Shown: positions 22,781 through 36,920, numbered from the stretch's first letter. The stretch: 64,000 nt of DNA from Polytrichum commune (GCA_950295325.1 OX485804.1:62588533-62652532); one strand, 5' to 3'. Made by a program: numbers and translations. Notes: generated from the letters alone by a model not told the origin.

Positions 22781-25700
22781 TAATCCAAACCTACAATTAG
22801 ATGAACTTGACCAGGTGAATCGATTGAATTGCTAACACCAATGCATGGTGATAAGTCAATCAAGAGAGTTAAGTATTAGAAATGCTCCTCATTCAATGCG
22901 TGCCTCTTGTTTAAGACTTAGACTTTGTGGAGCATACAGCTTTCTGTATTTATGGTTCACAATTATCTTTCTACTTTTCCAAGAACTCTCAGCATGAACA
23001 CTGACAAACATGCCATGAAATGGATATGATAACACAAATTTCTGTGTGATGATGTCGATTGTGTAGGATATGGTGTGGCTCTAACTAAGGCTACTTTGAA
23101 CAAGGAGGTGCCTTTGGGTCTGCGACAAATATCCCCTGAAAACTGGGTTACTGGCCCAAAAATTGTACATTAGGATTTTTATGGCTGGCTTATTTTGGAA
23201 TCTGTTGTATACTTGTTTGTATTTTCAATATTAAAGTTCATGATAGTGCTTGCTGTAGTGAACTATGTGGATGTTGATGATCTATAGAGATTGAAGATTC
23301 TGTTTATTATTTTCCTTGACTACTTGTCACCTAGCGGCAGTGTTACTGAAGCAGTATGTGAAGCAACACTGGCAGAAAGATGACAAGAATTTTATTTCAC
23401 CGGAAGTATCACTTGAAGAAAAGGTTTTTGTTTCTTGTACATTTCTGTGACTTGAGTGCAATGCTGTTTGAATTACTACATCTATGTTGTTCCATACTCC
23501 TTCCAGCAAACAATTAGAATGTCCCAGTAGTTACTCATAGTTGCCTGAGGAGAACACTACATTCCATGTAGGCATCCCTTTGTTTGAAGTCTACTTGCTC
23601 AACTGCTTGTTAATAGATTTTGGAGCAAGCAATCCTGAATCTTTTTTAATCATGAATATTACACTTCGTGCATGACTACCTGAAGGAACTGTTGCTTAAT
23701 GTTGCATACATGAAAGGCAAATTATTTTCTAGCTTTATGCCAAGCTTTTGCTTGGTGTGATCCTTGCTGTAACTTCCTTAGATAAATGACCCAACTACTG
23801 TTACTTCAATAGTGTTTTTGCCACCTTTCCAATCACAGTGGTCATCTACTCCTGTTACAGGCAGCCATCAAAGAACTTCTTCCTCCAGCATTGGAGGACC
23901 CACATGGCAAGATCCGGACTGCTGTTGGAATGGCAATTGCATCAATTGCCAACTGGGACTGGCCTGAAGAATGGCCTGGTTTGATGGACTATCTGATTCG
24001 ACTCATTAATGACCGCACAGATGTCAACAAAGGTATTGATGTACCCATATACATTCATTTTTGAGGCTAGTCTAAGGTGTGTGCTATATTTGTGTATAGA
24101 AGTTACTAACACACATATTGTATTTTTGGACAGTGCATGGAGCATTGCGATGCTTAGCCTTATTTGCTGGTGACCTTGATGATGTCCAATTGCCACCTTT
24201 GGTGCCAGTTCTTTTCCCTGCTCTCTACGCAATTGTTACTTCCCCAGAAGTAAGTTCTTCCCTTGTCGGCTCGTTTGAGGCATTTGGTGGGTGCTGCATG
24301 AGAAGTAATATTCTTTGTTTGACATAAAAGTTTGATGTTAAGCACCTTCAGTCAACGCTGTTAATCCCTTCATGGTAACTACCCCATGTAGCTCTATGTA
24401 ATTTTTGGGATTTTTGGATCTATTGAGGTTCATTTTAAGGTTCAAAAAACTCAATGCTCTCAAAGTCAATCTAATAGGTGCATTGCAGGCAGCTCATAGA
24501 ATGTGGTGCATTTAGTTTTGTAAGCTCTGTATCCTGCTGCAGTTATACTTCGATTGGCTGAGGGTGTATCTATTGCCATGAGTTTACAAGGCTTTTCTAT
24601 CCTCTGACTGTTACTTTTGTGGGTACCTCAACTGATGATGCATCTTTGAACCCATAAGATGCTTTTGATAAAGCTTCGGGTAGTTGGCGAGTAGTACTTT
24701 GAGTTGATGTCTTTTCTTGTTCTGGTCACAGATGGTAGATCAGATGTTATATCTTAATAGATAAGGGTCAAATGGTTTGTTGCACTTAATGCTGTAGCAA
24801 AGTTTATTGACCTTAGGATATCTTTGTGTCCTATTATCCAGGCTTATGAAAGCTCTTTACGGCGGCGGGCCCTAATTATTTTGCACAGTTGTATTTCAAC
24901 TCTGGGTGTCATGAGTGGTGCTTATCAACAGCAAACGAAGGAATTGATGACACCCATGCTGAAAGCTTGGATGGAGCAGTTTGCTCTGATATTGACACCT
25001 GTTGTACCGTCTGAAGATGCTGATGACTGGGGCCTGCGAATGGAGGTATGTGTGTCTGTCCAGCTGTTGAAAATTTATAAGGAGCTAGTTTGTTTTGTGT
25101 AGTGACTATTGATGCTACTCTGGACACCGTCAGTCTATTTTGTGAATATATGAAATTGTCCTGGACCAGCAATTGTGAAGCTCTGTAGAAGTTTCTACTT
25201 GCAGGAAAATGCTCATACGAATCCGATCTGAGATTCTTGTCTTGTTATTCTGAGCCTTTTATAGCTAAGGATCACCCAGAATCTGTAGGATGTTATACTA
25301 ATCACTCTCCACGTTTCACAAAGGCTGGTCAGGGACTTTGCAAGCCTTGGTAGTGCTCCAGTTGATAGGTGGCGAGCAAAGATAATAAACTTAAGAGTGG
25401 AAATTACTTAAGAGTTTGCTGGTGTGGTTTAATTTAATGAAATTGGCATGCAGTGTGCAAATTTGTACTAAGTGCATACTGAAATGAACAAAGGGTATCT
25501 GCGTCCAGTCAAATGTCCATATTCTGGTCTTTAAGAAGTCCAGCTAGTCAAATACAGTAGTTTGAAGCTGACCTTCAAGTGAAATTACTTACCTGCAGAA
25601 CAAGTCATGTGTGCTTTGGATATGTTGATTACAGGCATTGAAGGTTTTAATGCGAATTGTAGAAAATTTCCCTAAACTGGCTGCAGCAGAATTTCCAGGT

Positions 25701-28700
25701 AAAATCCCCAAAGCACTTGAGTTCTTTTTATTGATTGTTCAGTGCAAAGATCTGCATTTTATATTGGTGCATATTTTTTCTGGTGAATGGCTGCTGGTCA
25801 AATGATTTACCACAATTTTACTATTGCTGCATATTTGTTCTCTATCGTTTCATTGCATGTGCTCTTTGCTTCCCTTCTCTTGCTTATTATTTGAGCATGT
25901 AACTCTTGGATAGCTGGATCACAGTGCTTTGATCCCTGGTTACTTATATCTGTAAGTGTTGTCTAAAACGTGGTACTTACAAGGATATCTGTTTTTGTTA
26001 TTGAACAATAAAGTTTCTACCTTGCAAGAATTTGGAGTGTCTTGGAGCACAATTCTCTCGTCACAACCCCAATACTGTGATGACAAATGTGCTAACATTG
26101 AGAACACCTTTTTTTGCAATTCTTTCACAACCAAAGCAAATAGGTCAGGTTCTTGTGCTACACTTCCTCTTATATCAGATTTCCTGTGCAGCGGTTCTGG
26201 GCCCACTTTGGCAGACATTTGTCTCGGGTCTTAAAGTTTATGAACGAGCATCTGTGCAAGGGATGGAGGAGTCCTTTGCAGGAATGGCGGACTCCGATGG
26301 CACTGACCAAAGCCTGGAATCATTTGCTATACAGGTTCAATTAATAATTTTACACATCCATTAACTTATGTAGTTGAAAGCACTTGTTTCTCTTTGAAAG
26401 TGTTGGAATCTGGATGTGTTGTAAACATGTTCTGTGCAGGAGAATAATGTTTTGTGGGCATTTTGGTCTGCATTCCTCTCATTTTCCAATACATTAAGTG
26501 GTGAAGTCCCTTGTACTAAATTTAGTGTTAAATTTGTCTATTTGCAGCTATTTGAATTCCTGTTGACAGCTGTTTCCAGCCCTCGCTTCAGCAAGGTTTG
26601 TTCTTGTGGCCTAAATTGACCTTACTACAGTATCATAGGAAGGTGCACAATGTTCACTATTGCATTTTCTGCTAGATTGTTAGGCTATGTTATGCAATTG
26701 AAACATTTTGACCAATCCCTTAGCTAGTTGGATTGTCCCAGAGATGTCAATTTTCTTGGCACTTTAAAGTTTGCTTGGATGAGGCCGTGTCAGCAAATAT
26801 ACCATCCATATGCAACAATGTCGGCTGATTTAGCTATCTTCCAAAGTATAGTTGTGCGTATCCTGTTCATTTCCTGGCGTGATGGTTACTTCTGAGCTCT
26901 CTGCTCTAACAACGTATGCCTTCTTTGCCTTCAAAACTTGAAAGCAGATTGTGCAGAAGAGTGTTGGTGAGTTGGTGTATTACACAGTTGGCTACATGCA
27001 AATGACTGAAGAACAGGTACTTGTCTTGGAGGTTCTGCAACTTGTCATTAGTGCCATCTGTTTGTAGTAGGCACCACAGAGAATTCCATGATGATTGGAA
27101 CACACTTTGATAGTATGAGGTCTATGGGCTTGATCTGAGGTTGTTTCTCTAGCAACATTTTGATTGTCCGTGAATTAACACAGTGCATTCAACAACACAG
27201 GACATGCTAGGTTCTCTGAAATGTAGAGTGATTTGTGTTGCTACATGTTTTCCTGTTTTGATAGGTACAAACTTGGTCATCTGATTCAAATCAGTATGTT
27301 GCTGATGAGGATGATGTTACATACAGTTGTCGTGTTTCAGGTTAGATTTGATGAAGCCCACAAAAATATAGGAGCCCTCTATTTCTTGAAATATTCTTGT
27401 CTAGGGACTACAGTCAAATTTGCTTCACATTTTATTGACTTTCCTTTTAAGATTACTAGGACCAGTCATGTCTCTTAGTTCTACAGTGCCATCCTTGGAT
27501 TTTTCATCTCCAACGACATCACAGTTTTTGTTAGTGAAGTTTCTCAGTGAGGTGAATTTCTATTTGTTTACTTCCATGGTTTGTTTAGTGTGTGACTGTT
27601 TGAACAAAGTGAAACTTATGGGTTACTTTAGGGCCTATATATGACACAAACTGGAGTTTCTATTCTGGGCAGGAATACTGCTGTTGGAAGAGCTAGTCGC
27701 CGTGTTTGATATGGATGGACTTCGATTGATAGTTGAAGCTGTGCAACAGCGACTAGCAGAAGCTAGCCAGGGCAAAGCTCAAGGTCGCACTGACTGGTGG
27801 AAGGCAAAGACAAAACAATGCACAGCCTCTTTGCACGTGTTTGCTGCATTTTTTTTCTTCCTGTTTTCTATTCCTGACCAACATCCCTGTATTCTATTTA
27901 ATATATGCAGGAGACAGATTGCTACTGTTCTCTTATTTCCTTGCCTCACCTTTATTCTGGTTTGGCAGCTCCGAGAGGCATCTATTCTTGCAATTGGGAC
28001 TGTGGCTAATTACCTTCATGAAGCAAAGGTACTACAATGTTGCTCCTGGTGGCTAAGACATTGCAGTGTTTCCCTCCTGAATTTTTTGCTCTCTGTTTAT
28101 ATCTTACGCTACTTGCGGTTTGTTGCTGTACTGGTGCGTTCAGGAAGACTTATTGACATTCAATTTTGAGCCCTTCTTGGATTCCATTTTGAACGAGGAT
28201 CTTGGGTCAGGTGTGTTTGTGGGCTTATGTTTGTTGCTCAATGAATTGTCATTTCCCTTCTCTCTCCTGTATATTTCAATTCATGCATTTTTACTGTGAC
28301 TCAATTCCTTCTTATTTCTTCCAATTGGTTCTGTGCTGCTGTTCCAGAAATATTGAAGAGCATCATTTTATCAGTACCTAAAGTTACAAGCAGATAGTGG
28401 ATCTTGAGGTTCTTGAGATAGTATGATATCTTAGTTAGATATTGTGTCCTTCAAAGATTGAAGGCAACAAGATACCTGTAACCTAGAGGCATAGAGGCAC
28501 ACTGTGTCTGAGGGGTTACATACACTTTAATTCTTTTGTCATTTCTTTCAAGTGTGTAATTCAGAATCATCTATATCTCAGGTGTGGAGGAGTGCCCTTT
28601 TCTGCATGGTCGAGCGTTGTGGGCTGCTGCCAAATTTTCCACTGCAGTGAGAAAGGCCTAACTTATTTCATATGTGTTTGTACTTTGTCTTTATTAACAT

Positions 28701-31700
28701 GTCTGGAGTAGTTAAACTCTTGTTTAAGAATCTGTTATTCCCTGACTGATGATTCCATATATGTCTGCAGATTGATAAAGGAAGGTCAGAGAGGTTTTTC
28801 TATGCAGCTATTAACGGCTTGGCAGATGGCTAGTAAGTTCTGCTCACATGCAATCAGTGTATAGAGATATATGTTTGTACCTTAGTTTCTGACCTAGCCA
28901 GCTTGGAAATATTCTAACTTTGCAGCAGATCCCTGTACCCTGTAGCCACATGCATGGATAAGCTCGTTCACTTCCTCTCACGAGCTGTTGTACTTTTAAG
29001 CACATGATATTGCTATCATTGTTCAAGGTCAACTGGCTAATATGACATCATATAGTGAACTTCATGAATCCTGTGGTGATACTGAGGATAAACAAATGAA
29101 TTGTGTGTGGGTGGTCATTGTTTACAGCTCGGCAGCAATCAAAGTAGGGGCTTGTCGAGCACTCGCTCAGTTATTTGAACAAGTGGAGGGTTCAGTTTTG
29201 CAACCTCACCTTCCTTCTGTTTATGTCGCCCTCAGCAAACTACTCCAGGAGGTAGGTCAGAGAAATTTTGCATTAAGATTTGTAGATATTCTATTGCTGG
29301 GCCATTGGTTTGAGGTCGTTGAATATGTTATAGATTTAACTTCTTCAGATAATGTGATCATGTTTGTCAGAATGAACAATATGTTCACAACAGATGTAGA
29401 TCACTGTTGTTTCAGTGCACAATTAGCTGTTACACTTTATCTCAGTGGCCTTGTACCATTTTGCCTCTGATATTCTTCTTATGAGAAGCCTATTATTGTG
29501 TTCTGATCTATTTACTTTTATGTAACATTTCTCTCTTTTGCTACCTGCCTTTTTTTGGCAGAGAAAATGTGACGTATTTTAATGTACAGATATCTATACC
29601 TTATCGTTGAGTGAGTATTGGACTCACTGAGGATAGTATCTCTTTCTTGCAGGCCTCTGATGAAACTCTCCATCTTGTGTTGGAAACCGTCCAAGCTGCA
29701 GTGAAGGCTGGTGAGTTATTTTGGGATTTTTCTAAACATATGCATATTCATTTTTAAAGCATATGGAATGAAGTTTATAATCAACTCAAATCTTTAGTTA
29801 TACAACTCAGGTTTCAAAGTCCCCTGGTGTGCACAGATGATCAAGCGGCAGCTGCAGCAGAGGCCATGATATCCCCTCTTATTTTGAATGTCTGGGCCCT
29901 CAACGTATCGGATCCTTTCATCAGTTTTGATGCATTAGACACTTTGGAGGTCAGTCTTTAGAGTACATATGGCCTTTAAATTTTGTCGTATGTTTATCTG
30001 GTTTCACGAGTTCAAAAGTGTGTCTGGAGCTCATGGACTCAAACTGTAATGATTGATTCCAATTTGATGTAATGTCCAAAGTAATCATGCCACTTACCTC
30101 AAGTGTATTGTGAAGCTTTACAAGCACCTCCAATTAGAAGCCTGCAATTCTATGTGAAGCGTAGATGTCAGTAATTTTTTTGGTCTGGTTTCACTTGCCA
30201 TTTGTACTCTAAGACTTGAAAGTAAGAACTTTAGTTTTCTAGTGAAGTGTGGAAGGTGTGACTTGATGTAACTTGATTGATGACTAAATTACTTTGGTTG
30301 CAATTGCAGACCTTGAAGAAGGTTCCAGGGTGCCTCCAGCCACTGGCAATGCGTGCTTTGCCAGTCTTGGCATCCATTTTGGCCAATGTAAGTCTTTACA
30401 GCCCCAAGTACCGGTAATTTACTAAAGGTTCTGGTCGAGGTATTCTGAAGCAAAATACTGCAGCACTTGTTTAAGCACTAGTGGCTCTTGAATTTTGCAG
30501 CATTATTTCATGGATTAGTATTTAGCAATGTTTGTATCAGATGTCTGGTTTATACTAGAGATTATACTCAAATATTGCTGTGTAATCTCAAGTTGCACTT
30601 ACTCCCTGGTATTTATTTCTGGTGTCTGAGAAATGGTTTGGTTTCTGGTAGCCTCAACATCAACCTCCTGGCCTTGTGATTGGAGCTCTTGACCTTCTCG
30701 CCATGCTACTCAAGGCAAGTCTTCCTCATATTATGATATTACCACATTATTGTACGAAAGTGCTTCCTATCCATAAAATATGTTCACCTGCCATTGTTGT
30801 CTGTTTTCCGAACAGTGTTTAACTGCTTCTAAATAAGCTTATGTGGTGATGTATTCAAAATACTTCCATCTCTTGTAACCACCATCCTTTTGATACGGAG
30901 CAAATGCTGAATTCAACACACATGTAAGAATCGCAAAGCCAGAGAGATTAATTTTGAGACATTCATAATGACCTTGCAGAAAGCGCCTGTGGATGTTGTG
31001 CGAGCAGCATATGATACAACATTTAATTCTATTGTGACAATAATTCTTCGGAGTGATGACACAAGTGAGCTCCAAGTGAGTATCAAACAACATTGAGAAA
31101 TTTGAAAGGTTTTAATGCCATGTGTATTTTCTGTTCTGCATTCCAATTTGGTTGAACTATATCTAACTGGTTGTCACTTGTTTACCTTGGAACATAATGA
31201 TCTACACATTTTGATTTTATGAATTGTCTTTGTGTCACTTTGTAGTTGTGTTCTCTGATTTGGTCATTTTGTTCTTCCAGAATGGTACAGAGTGTCTGGC
31301 AGGTTTTGTAAGAGAAGGAGGAGAAACCTTGCTGGGGTGGTCTGGTGATGCAGATAGGACAACACGCATGCTCCTCGATGCAACTGCAAGGTATGTGGAA
31401 CATAGACATATTATTGTGGATTATTTATGGGTATGGTTATTTAATATGTATTCATAGCTTAATCGTTTACTTTGTCTAATCAAGATTGACACCTACACTT
31501 CTGTAGTTGATTTGCTTTTGACATTTATTATAGTCTGTATAAATGCATTGATTATGCATTGGGGCTATTCCAGGATGTTGATGAACTTCCAGGTTTTAAC
31601 TCAGCCAAGTTATTACTCTCATGTTGTGTCTTTCAATGCAATGTGTAGGTTGCTGAACCCAGAACAAGACAGCTCGGCTGCTTTATTTGTGGGGAACTTT

Positions 31701-34700
31701 GTGACACAACTCATCATGCAGCTGTCTGTAAGGATGGCTCCGCACATTCGGGATCTTATTGGTGCTCTTGTCAGTCGAATGCAGTCCACCAATATGGCTG
31801 TGCTCAAAACAACGCTTCTAATCGTGTTTGCAAGACTGGTATGACAGTTTTCTTTCTTTGTTGGCTTCGTGAACTACTGCCTTGCATTTCACAAACTCCC
31901 TGATTCCACCAGACCTAACAAGTCAAGCAAATCCAAAGTATTTAAAAAAACGAATTCAAACTCTCTTCCTAGGAATAACCTAGACACGGAACTGCAGTGG
32001 TAGCTGTATTTATAGCAAGATTTAGCAAAAACATGTAATCTGAAATTTGTTGTTGCTAAACCATATAGTTTCACATACTGTATGGTTGATACTTGGAAAC
32101 CTCCGCTGTCACTGTTGAGTGTCTTAGATACAGGAAACGAAAGAACCACTTTAGTATTTGTTATAATGTGAATAAGAAGATGATTAAGGATTAAAGGCAC
32201 CATATCTTCTGCATTGTCCGATTGGACACTCCTTTATTGTTCACTCTAGTTCTGCAGCCAGTTCCTGTTTATCACACAGGCTGGTCATGAGATATCCTCT
32301 GCATTCTCACATTCAATCTCCTAGCATTGATATTGCTATTTTTATAGAGTGCAAGCTTTACTACCAAAAAGACTCTACTGTCATGTTAAGTCTGCACATT
32401 AAAACCAGACTTTCTGTATAATGCTAGGTGCATATGGCATCCCCAAATGTGGGCCAGCTTTTGGACCTGTTGGCCAGTGTTCCTGCTCAAGGGCACGAAA
32501 ATGCACTCTCCTATGTGATGTCAGAATGGACAATGCATCAAGGTGAGTTGGCTCAGTTTACAATGCTTCTTATGTATTTTGTACTGGGCTGTATTCGTTT
32601 TTGTTTTTCTTCCATTCTTTTAGCATATTTAGTGGAGTTAGTACTTTTCTCTAGTTGGATATATTCTTGAGATTACCATGATGCTGCCCATTGAGGATCA
32701 TGCAAATCTGTCAGGGATTAAGATGTTGAAGCTAATTAAATGGGATGTTGGTTTCATTATATGCCATAGGGGAAATACAAGGATCATATCAAATTAAAGT
32801 GAGCACAACTGCTTTGGCTTTGTTGCTAGCATCTGGTCATCCACAGCTCTCACTAATCTATGTCCAAGGCCATATTATCAAGGTATATCTGAAGGGTAGC
32901 ATTGGAGTATGAATAGTTATGATCTTATTATTTGTTTGACTTGCTGTGTAATACTGCTGGATATTTTTGTTCACTTCCAGCAACAAATAGGTTTGCTGTT
33001 AGTATTTATTAGCTCTGCCCTGAGGGAAGGGACCTAGGGGTGGTCTCTGAAATGGGCCAAAGTTTGGCAGCCAACTGGAAACTGCCACATGTATGCTGTG
33101 ATTCTATGGTGTTAGTAACTCGCCCTTCAAGTGGAGTCCAATCGTAAGTGAGTTTTGATCTAAAGTGGTCTCTAAAGTGAGCCAAACTTTGGACTTGGTC
33201 AGAAAGCTGGCTAGAATTAACAACATGTGCAGGATAATAATAGGGCAGAGCACTCTTGCAACTAGCCGCTTGTTAATGAATTGTTGTTTGTAATTTCAGT
33301 CTACCTCTGGTGGAATAGTGACACGATCGCGTGCCAAAACTTCTCCAGACCAATGGACACAAGTTCCTCTCCTTGCAAAGGTTCTGTTACGGTTCCTATC
33401 AATTTGACCTCTTAGCTTTAAATTCCTTTAGATATGGTTATAAGTAAACCCACAAATAATGAAACCTTAAGACTTAGTTATAATTAGGTTACATTAATGG
33501 TCTACTTTCAGTCAACTTCATTTATATTTGGAGTCAGTATATTTTGCATGTATTGAAGAAGTGAACAACAATCAAGCCGATGATTTTGTCTTTGATGTAC
33601 TCTTGAATTCTGTTCATTTTTTCAGTCATTTCCTTGGCAGTCAAGAAGGGTGAATTCATCTACAAATCAAATCTTGTACAGTGTGTCTTGCCATCACAAG
33701 TTTGGCTATTTATTTGGAAACTAATAGCTGAAGCTTGTTGGCATTAGTACAGCTTCTCGCCTTGTTAGCTGACTCCTTGGTGGAGGCCCAGGAGCAATCA
33801 TCGGCACTTGGGCAAGACAATGTGAGTTTTTACTGTTGCTGGGTATACAAATCTTAATCTAAACAGTGTGTATGCATCTTCTTTTCGGTGACGTGTTCTG
33901 TAGGATCCTACTCTGCAGCTGACACTTAGTTTCAGAAACCATGCACTTCCACTGTATTGATTTGGCTAAGCCTGACAGTACTAAAACCAATTTGCTAGTG
34001 GTTTTAGTGGCGTCTTTGGCATTTGGTGTTTTTAGTACTTGATCTTTGCCAGTTTATGTATGTAATGGAGAAGTATAGGGGTTTGACCATTTCAGAATCT
34101 GTGTTTATGGAACTTGTGGGCCATGTGATTCATTCAGGATGATGAATGGGAGGAGATTGATGATGATGAGGACGAGGATGATGATGACGAAGATGTGGAA
34201 GATGGTGATGAAGCTGGAGCTATGGAAACCAAGTCTAGCAATAAACAGTCCTCTGTTTTTAAGGAACTGTCGGACTTCAAACATTTGATTACAGAGGAGG
34301 TACATGTTCTTTAATTTAATGTCACATATGTATATATATATTTTCAGTAGTGTATGTCGCACAATATGGTTTCTTAAACTAGTACTAAACTGAAGAGAAG
34401 CTTGGAAGAAGCTGCACTAAATATGATATTTAGTGTCACCAATTCTAATTGTCTTGCTCAATATTAATTGTATACCGCAGTATAGTGTCACCAACACTAA
34501 CTAACTGTTAACCCAACATTATTTGTCATTCCTTGGAAATGTTTTGGGGATTATAAATTTTCAGTGTTGGAATTACTGTCGCTCAACAAGTGATTTTTCA
34601 TCCAAATTTCAATCATCCATGACAATATTTCGTCACAAGAGAAGGTAGGGTTTTGGGCAATGGATCAAATCATCGATCATCCATGACAATAGTTGTAAAC

Positions 34701-35471
34701 TTATTCATAATAAGTGTCATCCGAAAAGTTACCATAGTGATAGAAAATACCATGATAGTAAATATCATATTTATTGTACTTAATTTCTGTAAAAAGTGTA
34801 TCTGATGTGAGAGATGTTTCAACCTACCCTTCCTCATTCTTGCTTATGAATACTGTGAGGTGTACCCAGAAAATCTAACTATGCCAAGCTTGTGGTCAAG
34901 AGCCTGTCAATAATTAGTGTTGATTGGTGGATGAAGCTTGAAGATGAAGATTACCAAGAAGATCCATGTGCAGCCACTGATCCTCTAAATAAGGTACAAA
35001 AGCAATGGGGTTTAATGTATAGCTGAAAATTTTCACATTCCTTCTGCAGTCTTCTTTCATATCTGAAGAATGTCAGAAATTGAAGTCTGTTGCGGTTTGG
35101 TGGAATTGAGCAAGAACTTACATATTTGTGTGAATTGCAGATTAATTTGACAGTCTATGTGACGGGTTTCATTAAGCAATTGATGGAAACAGACAGAGTT
35201 TCGTTTGAGCATATGTGTCAGGTACGATTCTACATGCACCTGGACAATTTGGTATCAACTATTAGCAACATGGTGACTTTTGGTGCCCTTCAAGCTATAA
35301 TTATAACCCCATCAGTGCAAAGCTAAATCCACAATATTCTTGTAAATTCTTTAGTACATATGCGCAAAAAGTTTCCATTTCTTTATATCATGTTGACACT
35401 GTTTCTGTTGGTTTTTGCAGACACTCACAGATGCTGAGAAAAGAGCAGTTCAAGCAGTGCTGGCCAGATGA
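22329..35471 (+). CDS. IPO9: importin-9 type karyopherin-beta, 32 exons
   Basis: Exons: 22329-22455, 23067-23128, 23331-23423, 23861-24032, 24134-24249, 24842-25045, 25635-25698, 26192-26334, 26548-26595, 26948-27016, 27265-27340, 27673-27803, 27969-28028, 28144-28210, 28582-28646, 28771-28832, 29128-29251, 29653-29710, 29837-29949, 30310-30387, 30652-30714, 30980-31075, 31281-31390, 31649-31838, 32428-32542, 32770-32882, 33300-33380, 33753-33821, 34138-34299, 34937-34993, 35141-35221, 35421-35471. Total 3,120 bp, 1,039 aa, all phases compatible. Landmarks match plant importin 9 (Arabidopsis At1g26170): QAAEEALKQASLQ, LAAVLLKQYVKQHW (importin-beta N domain that binds Ran), DWPEEWPGL, KVGACRAL, GHENALSYVMSEWT. 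HEAT repeats follow. Exon 29 encodes the acidic loop (DDEWEEIDDDEDEDDDD). Importin-9 proteins carry basic cargo such as histones into the nucleus. The ATG at 22329 starts the conserved protein. Exon 30 has a weak acceptor and is the least certain. Confidence 0.95.
23129..23330 (+). other. AT-AC (U12-type) intron 2 of importin gene
   Basis: Exon 2 ends CTG CGA CAA (LRQ) and exon 3 starts CTA GCG GCA (LAA). The 202-nt intron begins ATATCCCC and ends AC. TTCCTTGAC at 23312-23320 matches the U12 branch site, with its A 11 nt from the end. No GT donor downstream in exon 2 keeps the LAAVLLKQ frame. Confidence 0.9.
27804..27968 (+). other. GC-AG intron 12 of importin gene
   Basis: The exon ends TGG TGG AAG and the intron starts GCAAAG. 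The next exon resumes CTC CGA GAG after CAG. The nearby GTGGAA would break the frame, so a GC donor is the only fit. Confidence 0.85.
30715..30979 (+). other. GC-AG intron 21 of importin gene
   Basis: The exon ends CTA CTC AAG and the intron begins GCAAGT, the classical strong GC donor context. It ends TTGCAG before AAA GCG CCT. Protein alignment (AMLLK/KAPVDVV) needs this junction. Confidence 0.88.
34415..34779. mobile_element. MITE in importin intron 29
   Basis: The left end CACTAAATATGATATTTAGTG is mirrored imperfectly at the right (AGTAAATATCATATTTATTG). The interior matches 60520-60981, and 41255-42725 in inverse orientation. It takes up more than half of intron 29 and ends about 160 bp from the exon 30 acceptor. 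Confidence 0.85.
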
Positions 35472-36920
35472 CAGTGGTTATAGATTATTGAAAACATGGG
35501 AGAAACAACTTTGCACTTGCAATTTTTTGGCCCAACTGCAAAACGAAACCATGGTGGAAGTGCTTCTGGGGACATGAAGGTGGTGGTGTGTTGTGTGCAA
35601 TTATGGAGAATTTGTACTGTGTCACTACTGATTTATTAGATCAGAGTGCATTCTTGAGAATTGTTTCTTAAGTCAATAGTCATTGGAACAGTGATGTTTG
35701 TAAGCCTAGAATTTTGACTCAAGATCCCAAGTCTGGCATTAGGCTTCTTTTATGTGTTGTGCTTCCCAACTAAACAGGAAGCTTCAATGACGGTTCTGAA
35801 TGCTGGAATGAATAGGTCAAGTGTTTTGGGAATTGTTTCTCATTTTGTGTACTCCAAATTGCAACAAAATTTTATTTCAATTTGCTGGTTTTTGTTCAGC
35901 ATCTAAAATAAGAATTTGTCTAGGGCGATATTGTCCCAGGAATCATTACCTAGCCAGATTATTTTTCTCTGGGTCAAGCACTTTTGAGATTTTTTCCTTG
36001 CAGATGCCTCTTTAGGAACACTTCATTGATCTGTGATTCTTTTATTCTTTATGGTGGGAACATGGAGGATCGTTATCAGCATTGGCTACTTGCAACATCT
36101 GAGCCTGGCTCAAACTTTGGCCTAGCGTAATGTCCATTCTGAATTCAGCTTTAGGAGACTGTAATTTAGATTCACTTCTTACGAACTGGCTCTCAATTGT
36201 GTGTATTTATATACTATTTGTTATCAGGTCTGGAGACCTCTGCCAACTTTCTTCAACTAAATCCTAGTCTCCATTTCCTTGTTATCATGAGTGAAACGAG
36301 ACCATACCAAGCCTGCTATATTCAGGTCACTGCATCACTCTTGAACTTTTGCAGTGGCAATACACACAGCTCTCTATGCAACTACAGTAATTGGGTGATC
36401 AGTATCAGTGAGCAGTAATGTTATATCCTGTGCATGGGGTAAGCAAGTTGGCCAGGAAATAATTCAAAATAACTAAGCCTAATTCTTTTTGGAAATTATT
36501 GGGTTCTATGGCCTAAATGAAAGAAAAAGTAATAATCAAAATGCCTAAATTTTAGGAAATATGGTGCATTAGAAAAACTCAATACAGAGTCAACAGTTCA
36601 CATCTGACAACACAGCTTGTCACATGTATTCACAAAAAGTGAACTTCAAATTCACGCATTAGGTATTAAACCTCTCGTATTCAAGTCAATAAAAGGTTAA
36701 GAGCATGTGAAGTGTGCTAGAGAAGTGTGTATAAGCAAATTTAAGGTGAGGTGTTGCTGTGTGAAGGCCATACGATATGCTATGTGCCTAAATGAATAGT
36801 TCAATGGTAGCATAACATTACTTAGAGTTCAACTCTCGTTTTGTGGACCACCAAATGCTCCAAAAGTTGTGCTCCCATCATCCCACTCTTATAAAGAATG
36901 CATACATTTTCGTATGATCT
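35472..36920. other. importin 3' UTR and gene-free spacer
   Basis: After the TGA at 35469-35471 there is AT-rich sequence likely to include the 3' UTR. No further coding region is supported up to the IPT9-like remnant. Confidence 0.5.

Noticed and set aside
23129-23342. GT-AG interpretation of importin intron 2
   Set aside because: GT dinucleotides after LRQ are in the wrong phase for the TAG acceptor, so the conserved frame would be lost.
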